Shown here piece by piece: positions 1-5,957 of a stretch of 13,107 nt of DNA. The stretch covers positions 1 through 13,107 of the forward strand of contig CAYUBE010000023.1 of the NCBI GenBank assembly GCA_964442965.1. The letters are read 5' to 3'. The stretch is from CAJAQL01 sp964442965. Lineage in GTDB: Bacteria; Patescibacteriota; Minisyncoccia; UBA6257; 2-01-FULL-56-20. The notes beneath the pieces are model-generated. The model had not been told where the DNA came from. It worked only from the letters and a program-made list of their open reading frames with translations, and did not search any database. The first letter of the stretch is position 1, and each line of letters opens with the position of its first letter. A program made the translations under genes and the position numbers.

Positions 1-103
1 TTTCTGCGGGATTCAGGGTGAGGACCACCACGATACTGAGGATCGCGATCACGGCAATCACGATGAGGAGCTCGATCAGGGTGAAGGCGGAACGCCGATA
101 CAT
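1..103 (-). CDS. Type IV prepilin / pseudopilin, N-terminal fragment (gene runs off the window)
   Basis: Only the first 34 codons are visible. The reading begins MYRRSAFTLIELL and continues as an unbroken hydrophobic helix (IVIAVIAILSIVVV) ending in LNPAE. This is the class III signal of type IV pilins and type II secretion pseudopilins: a short basic leader, a prepilin-peptidase site before Phe, Glu at mature position 5, then the helix that anchors the subunit in the membrane and packs the filament core. The residue before the cleavage site is Ala rather than the more usual Gly, which prepilin peptidases tolerate. The globular domain that would tell a major pilin from a minor pseudopilin lies outside the window. 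The ATG sits 6 bases after a perfect extended -10 box, so its mRNA is probably leaderless; no Shine-Dalgarno is seen. Confidence 0.88.
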   Translation of the reverse strand, partial: MYRRSAFTLIELLIVIAVIAILSIVVVLTLNPAE

Positions 104-109
104 AGAGGA

Positions 110-118
110 ATTATAGCA
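110..118 (-). promoter_or_regulatory. Extended -10 promoter of the prepilin gene
   Basis: Read on the minus strand the bases are TGCTATAAT, a perfect TGn-TATAAT extended -10 box. Six bases (TCCTCT) separate it from the ATG at 103, so the expected transcription start coincides with the start codon. No good -35 box is visible at the usual distance, as expected for an extended -10 promoter. It also marks the pilin as a separate unit from uppP upstream. Confidence 0.6.
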
Positions 119-199
119 TTTCTATCTCTGAAAAAAGCGCCGACAGATAATATATACATAAGACATAAATGGAATTATGCCCGGCCACCATTCTTCTAT

Positions 200-1063
200 C
201 TATCTCAGCATTATCATCGCCACGATGCCCGCGAGAAAACAATATATCGCAAACGGCGCGAGCGTCCGGTTTTCAGTCACAAAATATGCCGTCAGGAACT
301 TCACGGATAGGTAGGCAAAGAGCGCCGAAGCCAAAGCACCGCACACCGCAACCATGATCATGGTCGAATTTCCGGAAGAAAATAATTGCGGCAATTCAAG
401 CGTAGCCGCGGCACCGATGATCGGTGTTGAAAGGAGAAATGAAAATCTGACGGCATCCTCATGTGAAAGACCGGTGAGTAATCCACCGGCGATCGTGGAA
501 CCGGTCCGTGAAAATCCCGGAATAAGCGCGAGGATCTGCATCGTACCCACCTTAATCCCCTGCCAAAAAGAAAGCTTTGCGATTCGCGAATCGCTTCCTT
601 GTGCATCCAACAATTCTTCCTTTTTCCTGCGCCGCAAAATTTCCGCACCCGCCAGCAAAAAACCATTCACTATTAAAAAGAATGCCGCCGATCGCGCGGA
701 AATAAAATACTGCTGGATCTGATCCCTGAAAAGAAGTCCTAAGATTCCCGCAGGAATTGTACCGGCGACAAGAAGCCATCCAAGCTTCGCATCAGAATCG
801 GACTCCTTAATTTCGCGATCGCGTAACGACCGGAATAAACCTTTCACGATTCGCACCCAGTCTTTCCAGAAAAAAATCAAGAGAACCAAGGCGGTCGCAA
901 AATGCGTCGCCACCAGGAACATTAAAAAAAACGGTGATTGCTCGTTGACATTCCATCCGAAAAGTTGCGGGAATATCACGCTATGGCCCAAGCTTGAGAT
1001 CGGAAAGAGTTCCGAAATTCCCTGTAATGCGCCCAACAAAATCCCCTGAACATACGACAACAT
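200..1063 (-). CDS. uppP: Undecaprenyl-diphosphatase (UppP/BacA)
   Basis: Integral membrane phosphatase that converts undecaprenyl diphosphate to the monophosphate, recycling the lipid carrier for peptidoglycan and other surface polymers; it confers bacitracin tolerance in other bacteria. The 287 residues match the family length. The first signature reads QGISELFPISSLGH (residues 14-27), giving the (E/Q)xxxE motif with Gln14/Glu18 and the conserved His27. The second is PGFSRTGST (182-190) with the catalytic Arg186. The rest is a run of hydrophobic segments, with a charged loop near 80-95 and another near 144-162. The second motif has SRTGS where SRSGA is more common, a mild variant. It is divergent from the CBS gene and the prepilin gene follows about 95 bases downstream under its own promoter. 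No clear terminator separates the two. Confidence 0.95.
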   Translation of the reverse strand: MLSYVQGILLGALQGISELFPISSLGHSVIFPQLFGWNVNEQSPFFLMFLVATHFATALVLLIFFWKDWVRIVKGLFRSLRDREIKESDSDAKLGWLLVAGTIPAGILGLLFRDQIQQYFISARSAAFFLIVNGFLLAGAEILRRRKKEELLDAQGSDSRIAKLSFWQGIKVGTMQILALIPGFSRTGSTIAGGLLTGLSHEDAVRFSFLLSTPIIGAAATLELPQLFSSGNSTMIMVAVCGALASALFAYLSVKFLTAYFVTENRTLAPFAIYCFLAGIVAMIMLR

Positions 1064-1069
1064 AAGGAT

Positions 1070-1098
1070 AGTATCGCCGATAAACCATCGAAACTCAA
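1070..1098 (-). promoter_or_regulatory. Possible uppP promoter
   Basis: On the minus strand, TTGAGT (1093-1098) and GATACT (1070-1075) are separated by 17 bases. The -10-like box lies exactly 6 bases before the uppP ATG, the same spacing seen at other genes here. The -10 match is poor (it lacks the leading T and the TG extension), so this is tentative. Confidence 0.35.
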
Positions 1099-1124
1099 GC
1101 TGAATTCGGCCTGTGGAAAAACCA

Positions 1125-1152
1125 TTGTCATGTATCTTGAATGACGTAAAAT
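1125..1152 (+). promoter_or_regulatory. Promoter of the CBS-domain gene
   Basis: TTGTCA (1125-1130), a 16-base spacer and TAAAAT (1147-1152) form a good sigma-70-type promoter in the 113-base divergent gap with uppP. Transcription should begin about 6-7 bases downstream, near 1159. That is upstream of the first ATG (1177) and exactly at an in-frame ACG codon. Confidence 0.55.
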
Positions 1153-1176
1153 AAAAGCACGAAAGTTCGGGAGGTT

Positions 1177-1623
1177 ATGGTAACGCCGGTGGTTACGGTA
1201 ACGCCGCGGACAACGTACGAAGACGCCGCTTTTTTGCTTCACAAACACCGTGTGAGCGGCATGCCAGTCGTAGACAATGGCGATGTTCTTGTCGGGATCA
1301 TCTCCGAGAAAGATCTTTTTCAGGCACTCTATCCTCTCTATGCGGAATACATCTCAACCCCAGAAGCGTATACCGATCAGGAAAAACAAGAAGGTGAGAT
1401 CGAAAACATCCGCAGGCAACCTGTGGAAAAATATATGAAGCGTCACGTCATTACCGTTGACGCGAATGCCTGCGTCCTAAACGCAGGCGGCCTCATGCTT
1501 GCCCACGGCATTCATCGCCTGCCGGTTACCCTGAACGGAAAACTCGTTGGCATTGTCACGCGTGAGGACATCTACGGAACGATTTTAACAAAGCATCTCG
1601 GAGAAAACATAAAGAAGGGATAA
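1177..1623 (+). CDS. Tandem CBS-domain protein
   Basis: A small soluble protein made only of two CBS repeats, a module that binds adenine nucleotides or similar ligands and usually acts as an energy or ionic sensor. Repeat 1 shows TPVVTVTPRTTYEDAAFLL, SGMPVVD and LVGIISEKDL. Repeat 2 shows the EKYMKRHVITVDANA start, HRLPV and LVGIVTREDI. No partner domain is fused, so the target is unknown; its only near neighbour is the divergent uppP. The listed start is the first ATG, but it cuts off the beginning of repeat 1. The frame stays open upstream to a stop at 1147-1149, and codons from 1159 read TKVREVM, matching the usual family start MKVRDVM if the ACG at 1159 is the initiator. The purine run GGGAGG at 1169-1174 lies only 2 bases before the ATG, too close for a normal Shine-Dalgarno. 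The true start is therefore probably 1159. Confidence 0.88.
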   Translation: MVTPVVTVTPRTTYEDAAFLLHKHRVSGMPVVDNGDVLVGIISEKDLFQALYPLYAEYISTPEAYTDQEKQEGEIENIRRQPVEKYMKRHVITVDANACVLNAGGLMLAHGIHRLPVTLNGKLVGIVTREDIYGTILTKHLGENIKKG

Positions 1624-1686
1624 ATGAAAAACGAAAAGTGATGCCGGCCGTCCCCCTTTATTTTTTATCCGTTCTCCATCCTCATC

Positions 1687-2802
1687 CTACCTCACGCTCT
1701 CGTACCCTCCGGGAACGCCATGCTTCGAGAGTACGATCTGCCACAACTCATTATGCCGGGCACGAAACGAACCGGCGCACGAGAGCAAATAGAATTTCCA
1801 CATTCGGTAAAACGTATTTCCATACGTCGAGGCAATCTCAGGCCAGCGCGAATCAAAATTCTTGAACCACGCCATAAGCGTTTTATCGTAGTCCGTGCCG
1901 AAGTTGTGCCAATCCTCCATGATAAACTTCTTTTCGATCGCTTTTCCGATCTGCGCGATGGATGGCAACATACCGTTCGGAAAGATGTATTTGCTGATCC
2001 ACGGATCAGTATGCGTCCCTGACGTGTTGCTTCCGATCGTGTGAAGAAGGAACAGGCCGCCATCCTTCAGATGATCGCGCATCGCGCAAAAATATTCGCG
2101 ATAGTTTTTGTAGCCTACATGCTCGAACATGCCAAGCGAGACAATGTGATCGAAATTCCCCGTGATGTCGCGGTAATCCTGCAACCGAAATTCAACGGGC
2201 AATCCCCTGCAAAGTTCGCGCCCCAGCTCAACCTGCTCTTTCGAAACCGTGACGCCCGTCACGTGGGCATTGTATTTTTCTGCGGCGAACTTCGCGAAGC
2301 TTCCCCATCCGCAACCGACATCAAGAACTGCTTGTCCTGACGTTAATCCGAGTTTCCAGCAAACGAGGTCCAGCTTTGCTTCCTGCGCCTCATTAAGATC
2401 CTTGGCGTTCCGCCAGTAGCCGCAGGTATACGTCAGCCTCTTATCGAGCATTCTCTCGAAAAGATCGTTTCCGCTGTCGTAATGTTTTTCGCCGATCTCG
2501 AATGCTTTCGATTTTCTTCCGACGTTCCTTGTGAGAGTTCCGAGGTAGAGTGCCACGTTTGCCGGAGTGAAACGGATCTTGCTCATGAGACCATGCACGA
2601 AAATGCGGTAGATCAGTTCGTCAACGGCTTCCGAATCCCACCATCCCGCCATGTAGCTCTCACCGAACGCAAGACTGCCGCCACGCAAAACAGCACGATA
2701 AAACCGCTCGTCATGCACGTTAACGTCCCACGGCCGGTTGCCGTTTATTCTGATATCCGCTTCCGCGAGCAATTTTTCTATGGCCGTCTTTGCCCGATTC
2801 AT
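1687..2802 (-). CDS. cfa: Cyclopropane-fatty-acyl-phospholipid synthase
   Basis: SAM-dependent methyltransferase that adds a methylene bridge across the double bond of unsaturated acyl chains in membrane phospholipids. It is 371 residues (E. coli Cfa is 382). An N-terminal lipid-facing region (about 1-120) is followed by a Rossmann methyltransferase domain with motif I VLDVGCGWG (159-167), the GMFEHVG segment (224-230), HTIG (254-257) and MEDWHNFGTDYDKTLMAWF (295-313). Residues I recall as active-site positions in E. coli Cfa (Cys139, Glu239, His266, Tyr317) are all present at a constant offset of 12: Cys127, Glu227, His254, Tyr305. This indicates an intact enzyme and close, nearly gap-free similarity to proteobacterial Cfa. 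It lies 19 bases after eno and converges with the CBS gene. A perfect palindrome touches its start codon. Horizontal acquisition is plausible. Confidence 0.96.
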   Translation of the reverse strand: MNRAKTAIEKLLAEADIRINGNRPWDVNVHDERFYRAVLRGGSLAFGESYMAGWWDSEAVDELIYRIFVHGLMSKIRFTPANVALYLGTLTRNVGRKSKAFEIGEKHYDSGNDLFERMLDKRLTYTCGYWRNAKDLNEAQEAKLDLVCWKLGLTSGQAVLDVGCGWGSFAKFAAEKYNAHVTGVTVSKEQVELGRELCRGLPVEFRLQDYRDITGNFDHIVSLGMFEHVGYKNYREYFCAMRDHLKDGGLFLLHTIGSNTSGTHTDPWISKYIFPNGMLPSIAQIGKAIEKKFIMEDWHNFGTDYDKTLMAWFKNFDSRWPEIASTYGNTFYRMWKFYLLSCAGSFRARHNELWQIVLSKHGVPGGYESVR

Positions 2803-2819
2803 GATAAAAATTTTTATCA
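2802..2819. promoter_or_regulatory. 18-bp perfect palindrome at the cfa start codon
   Basis: The bases TGATAAAAATTTTTATCA are exactly self-complementary and fill almost all of the eno-cfa gap, sharing one base with the cfa ATG. A symmetric AT-rich site placed here could be an operator for a dimeric regulator, or a hairpin masking the cfa start in a read-through mRNA. Chance AT-richness is the alternative. Confidence 0.4.
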
Positions 2820-2820
2820 G

Positions 2821-2826
2821 ATTATA
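2821..2826 (-). promoter_or_regulatory. -10 box of cfa inside the eno stop codon
   Basis: On the minus strand the end of eno reads GAGCTATAAT: the perfect TATAAT overlaps the eno stop TAA. The maf-ldh junction has the same arrangement. Here the box is 18 bases before the ATG, so a leader of roughly 10-12 bases covering the palindrome would be expected. There is no TG extension. Confidence 0.4.
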
Positions 2827-4012
2827 GCTCTCGAGATTCTATTTCAAGAAGGCGGTTGTATTTTGCGATCCGCTCTCCGCGCGCGGGAGCACCGAGCTTG
2901 AATCCTTCAGCGCGGACGCCGTAGGCGAAGTCAGCAATGAAATCATCGTCCGTCTCGCCGCTCCGGTGCGAGGCGATGACTGCCCAACCGTACTTTCTCG
3001 CAAGGCGTACCGCTTCGAGTGATTCGGTCACGGTCCCGATCTGATTCGGTTTGATAATAACCGCGTTTACGCTGTCCTCGGCGTGCGCCTTCTCCATATT
3101 TTTTACATTGGTCGTCGTAAGATCATCGCCCGCGATCCACGTCTTGCCCTTAAAATGCAGATTGAGCGCCGAGAAGGCGAGAAAATCTTTTTCGCTGAAC
3201 GGATCTTCAATGTAGATAAGGTTATAATCCCTGATTAATTTAAGATAGGTTTCTTCCAGTTTTTTATCGCCTATTTTTTTAATGTCCGTCGCCGCCGCAT
3301 CCATGCCAAAATTGATTTTCTTTTCAAGATGCAGCCTCTTTGCGACCGACGTTAAAACCTGGAACGGTTCCAGATTGTTTTTGAAATCCGGCGCGAAGCC
3401 ACCTTCGTCACCAAGATTCGCCGCATTCCTTCCTTTCTTCTTTTCAAGCGTAACACCAAGCGCATGATATAATTTTACGCCGACATCGACCGATTCCGCG
3501 ATGGTCCGACACTTGGGAATGATAAGATACTCCTGAAAATCCAGATTGTTACCCGCATGCAAACCACCATTTACGACATTGATAAAAAGCCGCGGATACA
3601 AAAACTCCTTGCTTTTTATTGCTTTATTATCTCCCATATTCAATCGAATAAGGCGCCATAAAGGAATTTTTTTGGCAAGCGCCGTGGCACGGGCAAAGAC
3701 GATGGAAACCGGCAAAATCGCGTTCGCGCCGAGCTTTGCCTTTGATGACGTTCCATCGAGCCTGCACAAAAATGCGTCGAGCGACGCCTGATCTTTAAAA
3801 TCATTTTTTTGGAACCATGGCGCGATCCGCTTATTCACGTTCTCTACAGACTGACCCGCCGGTAACGCATGCGCCTCCGACGAGCCGGTGCTTTTTCCCT
3901 GCGGCGCGGACGCCACGGCATTGATACCAGTTTTCGTTTCAAGCATAACCTCGACGGTCCACTGACCGCGGGAATCAAGAATCTTTCGAGCCGAAAGCGA
4001 TTTTATCTTCAT
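2822..4012 (-). CDS. eno: Enolase (phosphopyruvate hydratase)
   Basis: Interconverts 2-phosphoglycerate and PEP in the cytoplasm. The catalytic set is complete: HAGN...QEYLI (151-164), GDEGG with Glu203, metal ligands Asp238 (GMDAA), Glu269 (IEDP) and Asp296 (AGDD), catalytic Lys321 in IKPNQIGT, SHRSGET (348-354) with His349, and Lys372 in the substrate pocket. At 396 residues it is shorter than the usual 420-435. The N-terminal domain is divergent: ILDSRGQWTVEV in place of the common ILDSRGNPTVEV, and PQGKSTGSSEA where the mobile active-site loop normally reads PSGASTGxxEA. An active but divergent enolase is the best reading. It follows the dehydrogenase gene by 8 bases with no clear Shine-Dalgarno, so the two are probably co-transcribed. 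Glycerate kinase, which makes its substrate, is encoded in the same window. Confidence 0.96.
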   Translation of the reverse strand: MKIKSLSARKILDSRGQWTVEVMLETKTGINAVASAPQGKSTGSSEAHALPAGQSVENVNKRIAPWFQKNDFKDQASLDAFLCRLDGTSSKAKLGANAILPVSIVFARATALAKKIPLWRLIRLNMGDNKAIKSKEFLYPRLFINVVNGGLHAGNNLDFQEYLIIPKCRTIAESVDVGVKLYHALGVTLEKKKGRNAANLGDEGGFAPDFKNNLEPFQVLTSVAKRLHLEKKINFGMDAAATDIKKIGDKKLEETYLKLIRDYNLIYIEDPFSEKDFLAFSALNLHFKGKTWIAGDDLTTTNVKNMEKAHAEDSVNAVIIKPNQIGTVTESLEAVRLARKYGWAVIASHRSGETDDDFIADFAYGVRAEGFKLGAPARGERIAKYNRLLEIESREL

Positions 4013-4020
4013 AAAAGTTT

Positions 4021-5052
4021 TTATGGCGCGGTCTTCACTAAATTCACGGGTGTTCCATTTGTGAAAGCGACGATATTGCCGATCGTTGTATCAAGAATGC
4101 GCGTAAATGCTTCCTTCGTGTTGAATGCGTTGTGCGGCGTGATGATGACGTTCGGCATATCGATCAGGGCGTGATCCTCGAGAACAGTTTTCAGGTCATT
4201 CTCCGGTATCTGCATTTGGGCTAAAAAATTCAATTCGTCCTTCACCATCCCCTCTTCTTCCAGCACGTCGAGTCCCGCACCGCCGAGCTTGCCATCTTTG
4301 AGTGCCATCACGAGCGCATCGGTATCCACGACCGCACCTCGGGCAGTATTAATAAGATACGCGCCCGATTTCATAAGGCCGATGTTATCTTTATTGATGA
4401 GATGATGTGTTGACGGCAGATACGGCACATGAACGGTCACGATATCGCTTTGTGCGAGAACTTCCGCAAGCGGTTTATATTCGAATCCGAGCTCAGCCGC
4501 AAGCGTAGCACTCGGAAACGCATCGAACGCGATCACGTTCATCCCAAATCCTTTCGCCGTGCGAACTACGTGCTGGCCGATATGGCCGGTTCCTAGAACT
4601 CCCAGTGTTTTCCCCATCAAATCGAATCCGCGCAGACCATCCAAGCGGAAACTGCCTTCCATTTTCACGCGCTCTTTCGCCTCGCAGATCTTCCGCGAAA
4701 GCGCGAGGATCAGGCCGAACGCATATTCCGCGACCGTGTTCTCGCCATAGGTCGGCACATAGGAAACCGTGATGCCACGCGCAGCACATGCTTGAAGATC
4801 AATATGATCATAGCCCGTCGAAAGCGTTGCGATATGTTTCAAATTCGGCAATGCGCCAATAACAACAGCATCGGCGGTCGAATCAACGAACGTTCCCAAA
4901 ATGTCGAAATTGATGTCGGCGGCCGGATGATCTTTGTCTATAATTCCATTCACGAACCCGATCTCGACGCCCTCCGTGACGAGCGCTTGATTGCTTTTAA
5001 TATAGTTCTGCGCCCACTCCTCAAGATTAAAGAAAACAGCTTTGTGCGACAT
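4021..5052 (-). CDS. D-isomer-specific 2-hydroxyacid dehydrogenase (D-lactate/hydroxypyruvate type)
   Basis: NAD-dependent reductase of 2-keto acids, here most like the D-lactate dehydrogenase branch. Numbering from the start chosen here (343 residues): a substrate-domain segment LSTGYDHIDL, VPTYGENTVAEYA, the dinucleotide motif GTGHIG (154-159) with an Asp about 18 residues later (favouring NAD over NADP), the catalytic Arg in NTARGAVVD (near 238), the catalytic Glu in GLDVLEEEG and the catalytic His in ITPHNAF (near 307). A frame extension to 5079 would add nine residues that match nothing in the family and lie inside maf. The ATG at 5052 has an extended -10 box exactly 6 bases upstream, so I prefer it. 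The substrate could be pyruvate, glyoxylate or hydroxypyruvate; sequence alone does not settle it. Hydroxypyruvate would feed the nearby glycerate kinase; pyruvate would make it a fermentative end step. Confidence 0.92.
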   Translation of the reverse strand: MSHKAVFFNLEEWAQNYIKSNQALVTEGVEIGFVNGIIDKDHPAADINFDILGTFVDSTADAVVIGALPNLKHIATLSTGYDHIDLQACAARGITVSYVPTYGENTVAEYAFGLILALSRKICEAKERVKMEGSFRLDGLRGFDLMGKTLGVLGTGHIGQHVVRTAKGFGMNVIAFDAFPSATLAAELGFEYKPLAEVLAQSDIVTVHVPYLPSTHHLINKDNIGLMKSGAYLINTARGAVVDTDALVMALKDGKLGGAGLDVLEEEGMVKDELNFLAQMQIPENDLKTVLEDHALIDMPNVIITPHNAFNTKEAFTRILDTTIGNIVAFTNGTPVNLVKTAP

Positions 5053-5058
5053 GGATTT

Positions 5059-5067
5059 ATTATAGCA
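5059..5067 (-). promoter_or_regulatory. Extended -10 promoter of the D-2-hydroxyacid dehydrogenase gene
   Basis: Minus-strand TGCTATAAT, identical to the prepilin box, lies exactly 6 bases (AAATCC) before the ATG at 5052. It overlaps the last codons and stop of maf (GTG CTA TAA). This implies a leaderless transcript for ldh-eno that is independent of maf. Confidence 0.6.
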
Positions 5068-5635
5068 CTTCAACGCCAAACTTCTTTAATTCCTGCACGA
5101 GCTCGTAGATCGGTAATCCTATCGCAGCAGAAAAACTGCCCTCTATCTTTTTTATAAAAACAGAGCCGCGTTCTTGCACTGAATAACCTCCTGCTCGTTC
5201 GAGCGGTTCGCCAGTTTTTATATAGGCGTCGATCTCGCGGTCGGTCATCTTCCGAAAAAATACTTCACATTCAACTGCGCGCGAAATATGTTTCCCAGTT
5301 TGCGTGTCGATGATGGAAAAACCGGTTATGACGGAATTTACGTTACCGCTCATCTGTCGAAGCATCGCCCTGGCACGTTGAGCGGTATGCGGTTTCCCCC
5401 AAATATGGTTTCGATAAACAACGAAAGAATCACCGCCAATCACGATGGCATCTTTATATCTTTTTGCCACCGCTTCCGCCTTACCCATAGACAGAACTTT
5501 CGCCAATTCTTTTGGCGGCAGCTCGAGCGTCATGTCTTCTTCGTAATTGCTCGAAACGACCGAGAATTTCAATCCTGTTTTCGCCAGCAATTCCTTACGG
5601 CGCGGGGATGTCGATGCCAGAATGATCTTTCGCAC
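5060..5635 (-). CDS. maf: Maf-family nucleoside triphosphate pyrophosphatase
   Basis: Hydrolyses non-canonical or modified nucleoside triphosphates to monophosphates; related proteins affect septum formation. The 191 residues fit the family. Visible motifs are LASTSPRRKELL (6-17, the phosphate-binding SxRR...LL), GGDS with the catalytic Asp69, WGKP with Lys81, and SVQE...IEGSFSAAIGLP (152-175), matching the family's IQG...I.G...NVVGLP. The subfamily (dTTP/UTP versus 7-methyl-GTP) is not clear: the usual AxDT is GGDS here, and Gln154 is followed by Glu. The start is GTG at 5635, supported by the family N-terminus MRKIILAS and by an extended -10 box 6 bases upstream. The gene follows the tRNA by 32 bases and overlaps the ldh promoter at its 3' end. 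Confidence 0.94.
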   Translation of the reverse strand: MRKIILASTSPRRKELLAKTGLKFSVVSSNYEEDMTLELPPKELAKVLSMGKAEAVAKRYKDAIVIGGDSFVVYRNHIWGKPHTAQRARAMLRQMSGNVNSVITGFSIIDTQTGKHISRAVECEVFFRKMTDREIDAYIKTGEPLERAGGYSVQERGSVFIKKIEGSFSAAIGLPIYELVQELKKFGVEVL

Positions 5636-5641
5636 GGAAAG

Positions 5642-5650
5642 ATTGTATCA
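5642..5650 (-). promoter_or_regulatory. Extended -10 promoter of maf
   Basis: Minus-strand TGATACAAT (TGn plus TACAAT) ends exactly 6 bases (CTTTCC) before the GTG start at 5635. This is the same geometry as the prepilin and dehydrogenase genes, here with a GTG initiator. It lies between the tRNA and maf, so maf need not depend on read-through from the tRNA. Confidence 0.58.
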
Positions 5651-5660
5651 TATTTTTTGC

Positions 5661-5751
5661 GCCCGCGTGGACCCTATGGGACTTGAACCCACATCTCCGG
5701 GTTGGTAAAACCAGTATCCTACCGTTAGACGAAGGGCCCATATTCGCGGGC
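5661..5751. repeat. 7-bp inverted repeat flanking the tRNA (leader/trailer pairing)
   Basis: GCCCGCG at 5661-5667 and CGCGGGC at 5745-5751 are exact complements on either side of the tRNA. In the precursor, the all-GC leader segment could pair with the trailer that begins directly after the discriminator base, with five unpaired leader bases (AATAT) between the helix and the acceptor stem. This could position the ends for processing. Confidence 0.45.
5668..5739 (-). tRNA. tRNA, anticodon UAC (probably tRNA-Val)
   Basis: A 72-base cloverleaf can be folded by eye. The acceptor stem is GGGCCCT with AGGGTCC (seven pairs, including G3-U70). The D arm is GTCT / AACGGTA / GGAT with the invariant GG. 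The anticodon arm is CTGGT / TTTACCA / ACCCG, the variable loop GAGAT, and the T arm GTGGG / TTCAAGT / CCCAT. The discriminator is A73 and CCA is not encoded. The anticodon TAC (5705-5707) would read GUA. Oddities are a U28-C42 mismatch in the anticodon stem, C at position 37 where a purine is normal, a wobble G10-U25, and a G3-U70 pair that is the main alanine identity element in bacteria. A weak promoter (TTAGAA, 17 bases, TATTAT at 5761-5766) lies upstream. The gene is clearly a tRNA; the amino acid is less certain. Confidence 0.85.
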
Positions 5752-5798
5752 TATGCCAGCATAATAAATCAATGATTAAATATTTCTAAAAAATATGT

Positions 5799-5860
5799 CT
5801 TTTGGTTCGCTCAAGAAAAATGAATAGAAATTATTCATTTTTCCTTTCGCTGCCAAAGGT
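5799..5860. repeat. Long AT-rich hairpin / dumbbell element
   Basis: A perfect 12-bp stem, GAAAAATGAATA (5815-5826) and its complement (5832-5843), closes a 5-base loop. Outside it, CTTTTGG (5799-5805 region) pairs with CCAAAGG (5853-5859 region) with one wobble, leaving roughly symmetric internal loops that each contain TCGCT. With oligo-T on both strands it could be a weak bidirectional terminator for the small RNA on the minus strand, a structured RNA domain or a protein site. It contains no coding signal. Confidence 0.4.
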
Positions 5861-5869
5861 AAAATTTTC

Positions 5870-5957
5870 TAAAACGAAAACAGCCACCTTTCGGAGCTGT
5901 CTTCGTACCAACCCAGAGATTTTTATCCTGTGGTTACAGGATACTGGCCTCCCTGAG
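5870..5957 (-). ncRNA. Candidate small structured RNA with its own promoter and terminator
   Basis: The gap 5740-6016 has no credible ORF but has three RNA-gene signs on the minus strand. First, TTGACA (5980-5985) is followed after 16 bases by TAAGCT. Second, there is a perfect 8-bp hairpin TATCCTGT-AACC-ACAGGATA enclosed by CCAG...CTGG. Third, an 11-bp hairpin (ACGAAGACAGC with GCTGTTTTCGT, one G-U) is capped by CC-GAAA-GG and followed by TTTTAG, which resembles an intrinsic terminator. The implied RNA is about 80-90 bases. I cannot assign it to tmRNA, RNase P, SRP, 6S or a riboswitch class. It could instead be the leader of nothing: the next gene on this strand is the tRNA, over 110 bases away. 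Confidence 0.42.
5874..5906 (-). terminator. Intrinsic terminator of the candidate small RNA
   Basis: An 11-bp stem with one G-U pair, an inner CC/GG pair and a GAAA tetraloop is followed on the minus strand by a short T run (TTTTAG). On the plus strand the hairpin is followed by ACCAACCC, so termination is expected only for minus-strand transcription. Confidence 0.5.

Noticed and set aside
1624..1686. Possible terminator between the convergent CBS and cfa genes
   Set aside because: A T-rich stretch and a 6-base GCCGGC palindrome are present, but they do not form a hairpin next to the T run in either direction.
5053..5079. Longer start for the D-2-hydroxyacid dehydrogenase at 5079
   Set aside because: It would overlap maf, add nine residues unlike the family and place the strong TGCTATAAT box inside the coding region.
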